A stretch of 64,000 nucleotides of DNA from Saposhnikovia divaricata (lineage: Eukaryota > Streptophyta > Magnoliopsida > Apiales > Apiaceae), in contig CM071598.1 in NCBI GenBank assembly GCA_036435485.1, positions 102,608,501 through 102,672,500 on the forward strand, written 5' to 3'. Both the position numbers and the translations under genes were made by a program. The notes beneath the pieces were generated by a model. That model saw only the letters and a list, made by a program, of their open reading frames with translations, was not told where the DNA came from and made no database searches. Positions 12,181-23,183 of the stretch are shown here, one piece after another. The stretch's first letter is position 1. Every line of letters begins with the position of its first letter.

Positions 12181-13000
12181 AATTTGATTGAAAAGCCTCA
12201 GCTGACTGAGCAAGACTTTTTTGCCAAGAGCCTCAAATTCCTTGAGCACATGATTGAAAGCCCTGTTGACAGGCACCTAAAGTCCTGACAAAAGGCACCT
12301 TAAAGGAACCTGTATGGAGCCGAGACTGGCATATTGGAACATGAAACTATATGTTTCACCCCTCCGTGGAGCCGCCACTGGTACTAGAGGAAGTGCGAAC
12401 TTGTGTGGAGCCTAGACCAGCACACTTGTTCTTAAAGAGAAGCCTAATAAGCTCTCCCTCATGTGGAACCGCCTTTGGCACATGGGAAGAAGGGATAGAC
12501 TCCTTAGCATTTACCTTCATAAGATGTCTAGCCTGACACATGAAGAAGAGGAATCTGTGTGGACTCCCAGACCGGTACACAGGTTCTTAGAATCGCCTCG
12601 AGACAAAAAAGGAACCAACATGGAACCTAGACTGGCATGTTGGGACCTAGAATTTAGGATTGGGAACCAAGAAAGTGACCTTTCCAAGAGTTGACCCGAA
12701 TTGAACAAGAGTAATTTATTAACATTAACTGGTTTCTGTTTTATGTTTTTTTTTTATTTTGTTTTGCAGGATTAATCAGCTATTCGTAAGGAACCTAGTT
12801 TAGCTATTCAGTAATGGAAGTATAGGAGATTATTAAGGAAAGCTATAGTTCAGATTCTGGTGGTGAATACATGTCTCGAAGTGTAAATAAAGAGGTTCCG
12901 AATCTACAAGTAAGCGGTATTTAGTTGCGTTTATCTTGAGAAAATTATAAGTGAAAGTATGAATGTATTATGTTTCTTACAATGGGTTAGCCCACGTAAG
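12181..13000 (+). repeat. Degenerate hairpin repeats in Tat 3' region
   Basis: Between about 12305 and 12660 a motif of the form TGTGGAGCCTAGACCGGCACA recurs every 50-70 bp with changing flanks (near 12310, 12368, 12405, 12460, 12560 and 12625). The flanks are complementary (for example GTGTGGA with a later CACAC). The rest, including a T-rich stretch at 12730-12770, shows nothing coding. Confidence 0.6.
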
Positions 13001-13016
13001 CTTGAGTGCATAAATA

Positions 13017-13252
13017 AAAAACTTAGCTTACTCAGTTATAATACCACTCAAAGTGGTGTCTGAGGAGGGTAGTTGTACGCAGACCATGCCCCTATACAAT
13101 AGGGAGGCTGTTTCCGAAGGACCCCCGGCCATTACAAATACAGAAAGGAAACCTAATACAAACTAAGAAACTCACGCACACGCAGGAGTCGAACCCCTGA
13201 CCTCCTTCAAAGGAGGCCAGTGGCTCAACCACTGCACCAACATTTTGTTGGC
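13017..13252 (-). mobile_element. tRNA-derived SINE with 16-bp target duplication
   Basis: Flanked by perfect direct repeats of CTTGAGTGCATAAATA (13001-13016 and 13253-13268). On the minus strand the head holds an A-box-like TGGTGCAGTGG (13239-13229) and a B-box GGTTCGACTCC (13195-13185). The body includes CGGAAACAGCCTC and GGTCTGCGTAC, words I recall from the TS-like/SolS-like SINE body of eudicots. The 3' end is T-rich (AAGTTTTT). It is a full-length polymerase III SINE inserted in the Tat 3' region. Confidence 0.85.
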
Positions 13253-13268
13253 CTTGAGTGCATAAATA

Positions 13269-13583
13269 TGGACACTAATTAATTTTTAAGATGTATAGTG
13301 ATAGAGTATTCCATGAAGTTTTAGAGAAAAATATGCAGTATTAGCTTCAGACGCAAATAAGGAGCTAAGCATATATAGCTATATACGTAAACAAAAGATA
13401 TAGCAAAATAGATAGTTATCATTGGAAACCAAAGTTATGGGTACTACGACCCAGGAAAACAACCATTTAAAGTTATAGGCACGATGGCCATAGAAACCAA
13501 ATTCAGGGATTACATCATGCGAGGCACTACGAGGGGCCCGCAACCTCATCAAAAGTTATCAAGCGCATCAAGTTTAAAATAAT
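13269..13583. other. Tat 3' spacer
   Basis: No ORF or repeat found between the SINE and the 3' end of the antisense gene. Short near repeats such as GATATAGC and ATATAGCTATATA are present. Confidence 0.5.
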
Positions 13584-15883
13584 CTAGACAGAAAGAGCTG
13601 GTGTGGCGTCAGGAGCTGGAATCTCATCGATAGAGGGAGGAATGACCTCTGAAGCCTTAGGTGGTGAACCTGGAGGCCTCTCAACCGTGGTCACGGGAGG
13701 TACAGGGTCTTGTGGAATTGCAGCTTTCTTCTCGAAGTCTTTAATCATTCCCACCACGTCTTCGACAAGGAAGGACCAGTTTAGATTGGGCATCTTCTCC
13801 CACGTGGAGGGTATATAGTCATTAACACCTTCATCGTAGCCCTCATCATATCTGGCTCTTCTCCTGTATGAGCATAGAAGACTTAACAACCTCAGTAGCA
13901 GTATTCAAAGCGTCAACCTGAGCCTCCAGCTCATTAACCTTCTCCAGCACCAATAGCTCCTCATATTTTAATTTCTTGACCAGACCCTGAAGCTCTTCTT
14001 TCTCCTTCTTCAATGAGGTTTCGACAGCTTTTGCTCTTCGCACAGCAGCGGTGGAAATATTTGCCCTTTCTTCTACAGCAGCCAGATCCTTTTTAAGCTT
14101 GTTGACTTCTCCTTGCAGTTGGAGGTCATATTGGGTCCTTTCAGCAAAGTCATCACAGAATCTGAGAGTGAAGAATGTGTTCTGGGCTGCAGAAAACCTC
14201 ATAGCTTTAAGAGCTTCAGTAGACTCCATTTTCGACCAGCCGGTAATAACTTCAGCAGGGACATGAATGTCAATCAAGTCTTTAAATTGGTTCTGAACGG
14301 TGGTAGGATCCACTTTCACAGTTTTTCCCTTCCTCATAGATCGGGTTTGCGAGCTTCCAGACAAGTCTAGGGTAGTCTGAGCCAATTTACGTTTAGAAGA
14401 CCCAGAAGGTTGAATCTGGACAAAAGTAGGAGTTGAAACTTGGCTGATAGGAGTTGCAATCAACGGAATCTCTTTGGTCTCGTTTTCAGTTTTGAAAATT
14501 TCTTCAACATTCTTGGATCTCTTGATGAACGATGGAATCTTGGGAGCCATACCTGTGAATATGAGATAAGAAATAGGTCAGAATAGATAAAGAATATGAG
14601 GTAAACAGACACAATTACAGGAATGCAGTAAAGAAAAATGAAATGAAGTGTTACCAGGGGAAGCAGGAATAAAACCTAGGGTAACGAGGTTCTCAGGTGT
14701 CAACAGAACCATACAATCTCTCATAGAGGAAGAATATTTTAAGGCCTCTTTAACTCTTTGTAAGCAAACCCCAGTAAGAACAGTTTGTTTAGGTATCAAA
14801 GGATGACGGTTGAACTCAAACATGGAAAGATAGGCAGTCAAAACAATAAAAGAACTGCTCTTGCCATTGATCGAAGTTTTGCTTGATGCCTTTTATACAC
14901 TGGCCTTGATGACCAGGCCAGGCAGTCAGATAAAAACAACCAGAACCCTTCCCAGTTTCTTTTAATCTAAAAAAATAACCAAGCTCGGGTGCAGATAGAG
15001 GGGTGGTAAACAGGCTGGTATACAAAACATATGTGCTAATGGCTAACCTATATGAGTTAGGTGTCAATTGAAGAAGGGCAAGGCTATAGAAATCAAGAAC
15101 TTCTTGTAAGAACGGATGAAGAGGAAAGTAAACACCAACCTTAAAGAAGGCGGCTGAGGTTACATCATTAGGAATCCCACGATCACGAGTTCTGATATCG
15201 AACATGTGAGCTCTCTCACCAGGTTCTGGGATCACAATGGAGCAGGTTGGACGAGGGCATTCTTCGTATAGTTTTTCTAACCTAGCCGAAGTCATAATGG
15301 AATCCATTTTCTCACAGAAAGGGACAATCTCTTGTTTGTACAACTCTTTCTCGACAGTTATCTCAGTGTCAAAATCAGGTTCAGGAAGCAGTTCCTGATC
15401 AGGTTTAGACACTTCTTCGTTATCAGACCAGTCATCTCCTAAGTTGACTAGGCTTAAAGGTTTTGTTGGACCATTAGCGCTTAGAGGTTTCACGAGAATG
15501 TCTTGAGGCTCACTGGTGTCTGGAATTAGGACTCTAGACCTAGTCCTATGGCTGATAGACCTAGTAAGAACAGGTTTTATTAAAGAATGGTGATCGGAGT
15601 GTGTTGAATCAGAAGACATCTGCAAAAGACAGACGAAGAAAGGTCAAGTTTGAGGACATTTGAGAGAGAAATTAGGGTCCTGAGATATCTAAAGTGCTAT
15701 AGTTACACATTAGGAATGATCTAAGAAACCTCATAAAGACCATACATTGACGATAGCACAAGATAGAGTATACGGAAAAAGAAGATAAACGGACAGGCAA
15801 AAGTTACGACAAAAGGAAAAATCAGGACATGAGATAAAATCTACAGCGATAGTGATGAGAACGACATGAAGTAGAATAGATAC

Positions 15884-15917
<34 letters not shown>

Positions 15918-16031
15918 TCAAACGCAAATGAGAATCAAAGAAAAGACGACATGCAAGGTTAAAACGAGCAAGTAATCGGTAATAAATTCAAGATCATGAA
16001 GCAATAAAGAGAAGCGAGTCGAAATCATACC
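13584..16031 (-). pseudogene. Antisense gene in Tat element, Transposase_28-like
   Basis: Coding parts run from 15620 down to 13587 on the minus strand. The first part (ATG at 15620-15618, MSSDSTHSD) holds a domain with VGVYFPLHPFLQEVLDFY, LTPNSYRLAI and FYLTAWPGHQG. It resembles the 'putative gypsy type transposon' family (Pfam Transposase_28). A frame change near 14830 leads to FEFNRHPLIPKQTV. A GT-AG intron fits 14654-14553 exactly in frame (ASPG joined to MAPK). The next part (14550-13846) has a predicted coiled coil (Lys/Glu/Leu-rich, about residues 125-220). A 1-nt shift near 13857 leads to a Pro-rich tail ending at 13584. A further intron, 16030-15621 (AAG|GTATGA to TTTTGCAG|ATG), would add an upstream exon. 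Antisense genes of this kind are known in Tat/Grande elements; their function is unknown. The two frame breaks suggest a decayed copy. Confidence 0.7.
15886..15914. repeat. (AT)n microsatellite
   Basis: Uninterrupted AT dinucleotides, about 14 units, inside intron 1 of the antisense gene. Confidence 0.95.
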
Positions 16032-16163
16032 TTGATTATATGAAAGTGACGAGGAGGAGGCTGGATTGAGTGGATGACCATCGGGCTTCTTCTCCTTCTC
16101 TCTCCAAGGGTTTTAAGCATGTATTTGGTAAAGGTAAAAAATGAAGCTGGATCCGTCTGCGTG

Positions 16164-16205
16164 TTTAAATAGTCGAGGTAATTGGAGGACAGTTGCATAC
16201 ACGTG
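16164..16205 (-). promoter_or_regulatory. Candidate promoter of the antisense gene
   Basis: On the minus strand TATTTAAA (16171-16164) lies about 130 bp upstream of the inferred first donor site. A palindromic G-box CACGTG (16200-16205, in ABRE-like context GCCACGTGT) is 30 bp farther upstream. A start near 16135 would give a first exon of about 100 nt. This matches a compact plant RNA polymerase II promoter; there is no expression evidence. Confidence 0.5.
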
Positions 16206-16690
16206 GCAGCAAACGACTTGCACAGTATTTGAAGAGGTACACGCGCAAGAGGTGTGTGAATCTTGGGAAGAGGCTATATTAACTGCAGCTTGGGTAAGTG
16301 ATAAGGGTGAATTCAAATTTTGAATTATCACTCTAGGATATTTACAGTTGAAAGTTATCTCCCTTACACATTTTTAAATTATAAAAAAACTCAAAGAGAC
16401 GTGATGATGAGAGACAAGTCAGTTTCCCTGGGAAGCTAAATGCAAGTATCGAGTTGACTTCGAGAAACTACAGTTTGAAGAAAATGATATGAGAACAGGT
16501 TCCTTGCTAGGAAAGGAAGCTGACCAGAAATATACTAGCTGAAAATATTTTATGTCCTATTTCCTACGCCGAGTTAGCTCAAGTAGGCTTGGATAAATGA
16601 TATTGAAGCAGGGTATTGTAAGAGAAACGATTTATCATTGAACCCTTGATCATAAAATAGAATATGTTCCTTTCACATTTACATGATTTC
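16206..16690. other. Tat 3' region upstream of PPT
   Basis: Noncoding. Includes GAACAGGTTCCTTG, a near copy of the AGGTTCCTGAG words of the LTR and post-pol region. Nothing else recognised. Confidence 0.5.
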
Positions 16691-16707
16691 AAGGAACCGG
16701 GGGTACT
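16691..16707 (+). promoter_or_regulatory. Polypurine tract of the Tat element
   Basis: AAGGAACCGGGGGTACT directly precedes TGTTGTGCC of the 3' LTR. It is the presumed plus-strand primer site. Confidence 0.75.
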
Positions 16708-17009
16708 TGTTGTGCCCAAAATCACCATGGGCTGAATTTAGACCTATTAGGTCGTAGGGTCCAATCTAAACAAGTAAGAGAATATATTTAGTACAAGTCA
16801 TGAAGATCAGACAGAGAAATGACTAAGAAACTAGGAATATTAAGAGGTCCCCGAAGGTCTGGAAGCTGAGTAGATCAATGAAAGACCTGGTTCCTCCTAG
16901 CAGAAGAGTTCGAATTAGTATAGCTACAGCCACGAAAAGAGGTAAAAGCATGCCAAGACATTAGATGAGTTATCCAGCCTAACATGTTTTGTTATTTGTG
17001 CAGGTACAA
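16708..17009 (+). repeat. 3' LTR of the Tat element, interrupted
   Basis: Matches 4610-4911 with about 8 substitutions. It stops at GGTACAA (17009), where the LTR beginning TGTGACGCC is inserted. The remaining 560 bp or so must lie beyond the window. The putative 5-bp target is TACAA. Confidence 0.9.
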
Positions 17010-19952
17010 TGTGACGCCCCCAATTCCGAGGTCAAAGATTCAGGTCGTCACATCACCATCCAACCATATCATACCTGTATTAACTTTACAACTTAACAAT
17101 ACATCCATCCAGACCTCAATCTTACGCACAAACAAGTTAGAGCCTCAGAAACGATAATCAAAAGTAACACTAAATATTACAATTCATCTGTAGAATCCAG
17201 AGTCATACGCACTTCCACTTATACAACTATACTTGAAGACAAGTCTTACTATTACAGTTGAAAACCTATCAGACTTACTCTGTAGTATTTATCTGGAACT
17301 AAATCATCTCCGGGGTAAATCTTCTACTCCTCTTCTGCTGGTGCGGAGTTAACCGACCAAATTCTTCTCTTTCTGAAAAGTTTTTATAAAGCAAGAATGA
17401 GCTACATAATGCTCAGCAAGTTCACCATTTTGAAAAATAATAATGTGGTTTATTTCGAAAACATTCCCAACTATATGGGTATATATCTCAGATTTCAAAA
17501 CGTAACTGGACAATATATATGTCCGAGTTTGAATAAAACATCTACACTCACTAAGGAGCTTTAAGAATCACACATGAACCCTTTATAAGGTTCCCATTTC
17601 AGTATATCGCAAGTTTGAAAATATATACATATGAGTATATCATTTTCGGCAAAACACTCTACTGTTAACATACTGTACAGGGAATACATCATTGCAAAAC
17701 CTCTTTCCTTCCATTAGCTTAGAAGGTTACTCAGTCGACCGATGATTCTTGAAATCATACAAGAAACAAACCTGGCCGGGGGTTTTCGAAAATGTTTTGA
17801 GTTCGAAAGAGTTCGAGTTTGAAAGTATTAAATGTATCTTGGATTAACTTTATCTTTAAAATAAAGAACAATAATTAATAAATTATACTTTAAGATTTAA
17901 TATTAATAATTAATAAAATAATTATTTAATAAAATAAACTTTTAATCCAAGATAGGGTTTCGAGTATTTACGAAGATATAACAATAATTACTTGAGTATA
18001 CGATACTCCCCGAATGACCCTTCGGGTTTTCGCAATCTAGTTACGATATAATAATATACCGCTCCCCGATCAATAGTATATACGGACCGCTACGACCTCT
18101 ATTGCTAGAGTCGTTGTCCGAAGAAAATATTTCAATCTAAGTTCAAGGGGTACAAACATATATGTACTTATACAATCTCAATTGCATCAATACTTCGATA
18201 AACATAACATTTGATATGGTTGAAAACTACAAACACAACAGTGAAAGTCCTTGTATTTGTAAGTTTGAAAAGTAAACTTGCCTTGGTTTGGTTGGGGTGG
18301 TCGAGCGTGCGGAGTGGAACGATCTATACATAAGCAATAACCGCTCGTTAGTACCTTAACAATATCTCTTTAATTGCGGGGTTTTAGGGGGTACGAAATT
18401 AACTTAATGACTTCATCTTATGACACTCTAGCCCCACTATAGGTTCATGTCATCACTCGATTACGCTCGTCACTTATTCGGCTTAATTTAGTTACCATAT
18501 CCGAGTCATGACCATTACCCCTAGAATTATACTCCACTTAACGACTTTTTCCCTTGCGCGAATTTTACTCTAGCATTTTTATAAAATTGAAAATTTCATA
18601 TTTTAATCTAATTCTTTTTGGGTAGCCTTCACCACTGCATTTCCTAGCTTCTCAAATTTTTCCATGATCCCACATAAATTTTTAGGGATTTAAACAAGGT
18701 TCACAAGGGGGTCACTTAGTGCAGTCTGGAATCCAGAAACACATTTTACTTCTCCGGCCATAACTTAAAATCTATACATCACCTAGTCATGAACCTTATA
18801 TTTCCAGAAACTACATTCAAATACCTTTCGAACAATATATGGTAGGACATCAGGGGACAAGATTTGGGGGTTCAAAACCATGTTACAAGACAGGTCAAAT
18901 TTCTGGAAAAACTCAGCATGCATGTTTCACTTAAATCAACCAAGATTCTTACTTCCACAACACAACCAACATCTAATTCACCTAGTTCATGCTTTATAAC
19001 ATTCATGGAGATACATATACTACCCACAAGCATCAAAATCACAATCACAACACTAAAACTCAAGATCCATATCATCCATCACTTGAACATCCAAGATTAA
19101 CACAAATATACATGGATCTATCATTGAACATCATAAACACTACAGGGCCAAGAGGGGTTAGGGTTTTTATACCTTCTTGAGTACCTAGGAGCCTTGGGTA
19201 AGCCTTACAAAACTCAAGAACACCTTGAATAAGCTCCTACTATCCTTATAATCCAAGATCTATAAGAAAAACTTAACATTGTTACTATTCACAATATCTT
19301 TAACAATTAATATCTTGAAAGAAAATGGATGAAAGGGCTTGAAACTCTTAGTATACCTTTCTTAGATGATGGAGAGAGCCTAGGAATTATGCCTTGAATT
19401 ATGAGTGAGGAGAAATGGAGGAAAGAAATTTTTTTCTTCCTTGGTTGAAGCTTGGCCGAGAGCTTTCTCAAAAGGGGGGGGGAGAGTTTTGTTGTTTTGA
19501 TTTTTGGTGTTTGGTTGAATAATTGATAAAGTGATTGGGTGATACATATTAGTGTATGTATATGCATGGTACTAACCTAGGTATGGCCTCCTTGTACTCT
19601 TGTCCCCTCCTTGGAAAAAGAAATGCAACTAGTTACTATTCCTCTTGCCATTTGGTTTAACTAGTTTGCTTTTCCTAACTACTTAGTTGCATGGAACTTG
19701 CATGAAATACTACTCCTTGTATCATTATTCTTCCACCAATGCTTGTCACTTAATCTTTAATTCGTATTGTATCTTAATTAATTCCTCGTAATAATATTTT
19801 GTCGCGTAGAGATTTCCCTCGTAATCCCTTAAGTACTTAATTGTGTAAATTCCTCGAATATCCATAATTCCTTGTCATAATCCTTAATAAATCTTTTAAT
19901 ACTCTAATCATTCTCAAATCCCAAGTTTTATAAATCTTACTAACAATAAGAC
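17010..19952 (-). repeat. LTR of a second gypsy element, interrupted
   Basis: Starts TGTGACGCCCCCAATTCCG on the plus strand and, from about 17720 on, aligns closely with the LTR at 28971-32459 (shared GTCGACCGATGATTC, TATCTTGGATTA, CTACGACCTCTATTG, GTCGCGTAGAGATTTCC). The first 700 bp are largely different apart from the start and AGAGCCTCAGAAACG. It is cut at 19953 by a Ty1/copia LTR, about 165 bp before its expected end. By comparison the parent element lies on the minus strand. ORFs inside it are short and unsupported. Confidence 0.85.
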
Positions 19953-21008
19953 TGAAAGGCAGAGTGTGTAAACTTGTAACACTATAACTAATGTAACTCA
20001 ACTAAAGGAAAAGATACTTAATCAGAAGACAATCAAGAACAAGAAGTCACAAAGAAATCAACACTAAATGAAGACAAGGTAATTGATACAATTCAACATG
20101 TTAACTATGATCAAGCCAAGAAGAAATCATTGAGAGAAGTTCAAGTCAAAGTTGTTCATGCCTCAGTGATTTGAAAAGCCAAGAATCAAGATCATAACTA
20201 TCAGTATCAATAAGACTAATTGATTTCAAGTGAACAAGAAGGAAAGCAAATATTGGAAAGCCACATTTCTAATTGGATATGGTAATTTATTCAAGAAGCA
20301 AAAACACTATCAAGACTAGTCACTTATGAACCAGACCAGTGCATCAAGTGTCAGGACATTGATAGCAAGTTTATGTCAGTAATAAAGATCCATGTTCAAG
20401 AGCTTGGTGAAGAATAAAGAAGACATGAAGATATCACAAGTTCAAGATGTGCATTGAAGTTTCAAGTTGAAGACCAGAATATTTTCTAAGTACTAAATAT
20501 TCTAGATGACCAAGTAGAAGTTTCTAAGTAGAAGTTCTACTTAGAAATTCGAGATGGCTAAGTAGAAATTCTCAAGTAGAAGTTCTACTTAGAGTGCAGC
20601 TTCAACATGACACATGGCATCTTCTGATTGGCAGATTTCCAAGCTTTCAAGATAAGGCAAGATTTATGTGGACATCATTGGGCCACGTATATCTTAGTCT
20701 TTGAAGACTACAGGACATAGATTACATGTAGTATAAATAGAAGTACTTGTGTAATGTTTTAGTTAGTGAGCAATTCTTAAGAGAAACACTTGTAAAAGAG
20801 AGAGAGTGCATTCACAGAGCTTAGTATCATTCACTTTTCTCTAAACTTCTGTTATACTTTGTAATGAATGTTGTAGCAACCACTTCAAGTTATATATAAG
20901 ACATATATTCCTTGAATCTGTGTGTTCGTTTATTGCATCGTATTTATTGCTTCTCATATTTGAAAAGTTGTATTCACCCCCCCCTCTACAACACATTTGG
21001 ACCTAACA
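19953..21008 (+). repeat. 5' LTR of the Ty1/copia element
   Basis: The left edge is set where homology to the 28971 LTR ends (…AATAAGAC|TGAAAGG) and the right edge by CCTAACA just before the PBS; 1056 bp. It contains near-perfect palindromes around CTAAGTAGAAGTTCTACTT (20515-20600). The left edge could be off by a few bases. Confidence 0.7.
20732..20739 (+). promoter_or_regulatory. TATA box in copia LTR
   Basis: TATAAATA in GTAGTATAAATAGAAG, about 270 bp before the LTR end, as expected for U3. Confidence 0.65.
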
Positions 21009-21009
21009 A

Positions 21010-21022
21010 TTGGTATCAGAGC
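21010..21022 (+). promoter_or_regulatory. Primer binding site, initiator-Met tRNA type
   Basis: TTGGTATCAGAGC immediately after the LTR. TGGTATCAGAGC is the standard complement of the plant initiator methionine tRNA 3' end. Confidence 0.85.
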
Positions 21023-21694
21023 TATATGTTTAACATACAAAACATAGATCCTTGTGTTTGGTAGAAGAATCGTGAGTTTTCATTTTCTAGATCTACTTTT
21101 CATTTTCTTGAAAAGTGAGCTTTAATTCGTTTGTAGTGAAAACTCATCCGAAAAAATTATTTAAATACTCCAGGTGTGATTATTTATCTTGGGTGTATTT
21201 TAATTAATTTTTGTGAATTAATCTGGGTACTTTCATATTTGGTGTTCTTGAGTGTTCATCATCTGTTCTTATCAAAGAAGCAACCCAACAACTTTTTGAT
21301 CTCCTTTTCAAACAGATAAATAGTAAAAGATTAAAAAGGTGTTTTTGGACTTTTTGATTTGCATTATTCACGGCTGAAAGTGAAACAAGACATACTCAGT
21401 ACCTAGCACGTGGGTTAGGTGGGTTAGGTGAGTAAAGCATCAAAAGTCAAAAGGTGTTAAAGAGATAATATTGTTTATTCAATATTAAAGTAATCTGCAG
21501 AAAAATTATTCTAAGGACAAAAGTTCTACATAGAATTTCTACTTGAGTTTTTCTACATAGAATTTCGACTTGGACAATTTCTACTTAGTGAAGTTCGACT
21601 TGAGCAAAATTTCTACTTAGAGAAATTTCGACTTAGGCAAAAGTTCTACATATAAATTCTACATAGCCTAGTCTTGGGTACTTAGAAACTTTTA
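21023..21694 (+). other. Copia leader with TCTACTTAG/TCTACATAG repeats
   Basis: The untranslated leader contains between about 21515 and 21670 at least eight variants of TTCTACTTAG or TTCGACTTG, alternating with GAATTTC. The same word dominates the palindromes in the LTR at 20490-20600. No ORF precedes the gag ATG at 21695/21710. Confidence 0.7.
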
Positions 21695-23183
21695 GTGACC
21701 AGAATTGAAATGGCTCCTAAAAATGCATTCAAGATCCCAATGTTCAACCGAGATCACTATGAAGAATGGGTTTTCAGAATGAGACTCTATCTAGAGACTG
21801 TTAACCCTGAATATCTGAAAGTCCTTGATAAGGGTAAATTTGTTCCAATGGTGGTTATTCCTGCACATACGGAAGGAGGGGTGGTTATAGCACCTCGGTC
21901 TGAGCCCAAAAAGGCAGCGGACTTTTCGGATGCTGACAAGGAGCAAATAGCTTGTGATACTGCCGTACGACAAACCTTGATGGAATCTCTTGATCATGAA
22001 ATGTTCAACATAGTCAAAGGTTTGACTACAGCAAAGAAGATTTGGGACAAGATAGAAGTTGTCATGGAAGGATCTGCAGAGGTTAGAAGTAACAAGACAC
22101 TCATACTCAAGATGGAGTATGACACCTTCAGAATTCGAAAAGGAGAAAGCATAACAGACGTCTATCTACGATTCAGTCAGTTGGTATTGGATTTGAATCT
22201 GAGAGGTGTAACTCTCCCCATGGTTGAGACTAATACGAGATATCTGAGGAACCAGCCAAAGAGCATTGAACATAGGGTCTACGCAATAAGAGAAACCAGA
22301 GATTTGCATACAACTTCTATGGAAGAGTATTATGGAATATTAAAGACCTATGAGCTGGAAACACTTCAAGATCAAGCATGGGACAATGATTCAAAAGGAA
22401 AAGAAACTGCATCAGGATTAGTTGCTGATGAGGAAGAGTCTAAGAAGGCAATGGTTGCAGCAAAGCCTAAATCATCACTTGCACCACATCAAGTTGATAA
22501 TGATGACGAGTGCACATCTAATAGTGATGATGACTACTACACCCAAGAAGAGCTGGACAACATGGACGATAGTGTCGTGGCATACATGGCAAGGAAGTTC
22601 AGCAACATGAGATTCAGAAAGAGCAACCGACCACAGAGAAATTCTTCATCTTTCTATCGGGCTGCTAAGGGTGGTGGTAGTTCGTCAGGCTACCAAGGTA
22701 AAGGCAAGAATACTAGCTACAAATCTCCTTTGGATTTCAAAATGAAGTTCAAATGTTATAATTGTGGTGAAGCTGGACATTTTGCCTCAGACTGCAAAAA
22801 GCCTAAACAGACTTATCCAAAAGAGACATATGAAGCCCTCAAAAGCAAGTATGAATCGCTGGTGAAGGAAAGACATGGAAAACGAGCTTTATTGGTGACA
22901 GAAGGAAGAGCTTGGGATGATTCAGATGAGGAAGATGTTACTCATGTAGCAAACTTTGCCCTCATGGCTGAGACATCAGAGGAACCAGAGGTACCAGTTC
23001 TGACTCTTAAAGTAGAAATGTCTATTGATGATTATAAGGAACAGAACGGGGCTCTTAGTGAAGAGATCTATATGTTGTGCAAAAGCCTAGACTCTTCTCA
23101 AAAGGAACAGAAAACACTTGTTGCCAAATGTAGAATGCTTGAGGCAAAAGTGGAAGAGTTAGAGGCTGTTTGCACTGTAGATA
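21695..23183 (+). pseudogene. Ty1/copia gag, first part
   Basis: Frame from 21695; the more likely start is MAPKNAFKIPMF at 21710. An UBN2/gag-like region (KIPMFNRDHYEEWVFRM, AVRQTLMESLDHEMFNIV, AKKIWDKIEVVMEG, ESITDVYLRFSQLV) spans about residues 10-230. An acidic stretch follows. The zinc knuckle CYNCGEAGHFASDC (CCHC) lies at about residues 350-363. The C-terminal part is helical and Glu/Lys-rich. No stop occurs before the solo LTR enters at 23184; the frame continues at 28599 without loss. It was an open gene when the insertion happened. Role: capsid and RNA packaging. Confidence 0.85.

Larger units (their letters stand above)
4610..17009 (+). mobile_element. Ty3/gypsy element, Tat lineage (degenerate)
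   Basis: Order: 5' LTR (4610-5476), PBS, gag, protease, RT, RNase H, a second RNase H, integrase, then about 5 kb of 3' region with an antisense gene, PPT and 3' LTR. The second RNase H domain between the RT-linked RNase H and integrase is the hallmark of the Tat/Ogre/Retand group, and antisense ORFs 3' of pol are known in that group. The coding region has at least five in-frame stops and two frameshifts, so the copy cannot work alone. The 3' LTR is split at 17009 by another element and its remainder lies beyond the window. About 8 differences in 300 aligned LTR bases mark it as the oldest LTR element here. Confidence 0.88.

Noticed and set aside
11785..12276. 163-codon minus-strand ORF with a 10-residue repeat
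   Set aside because: It is only the 30-bp DNA repeat read in frame.
13180..13250. tRNA gene on the minus strand
   Set aside because: A- and B-box-like words are present, but the sequence is the head of a SINE with a 16-bp duplication and does not form a normal tRNA.
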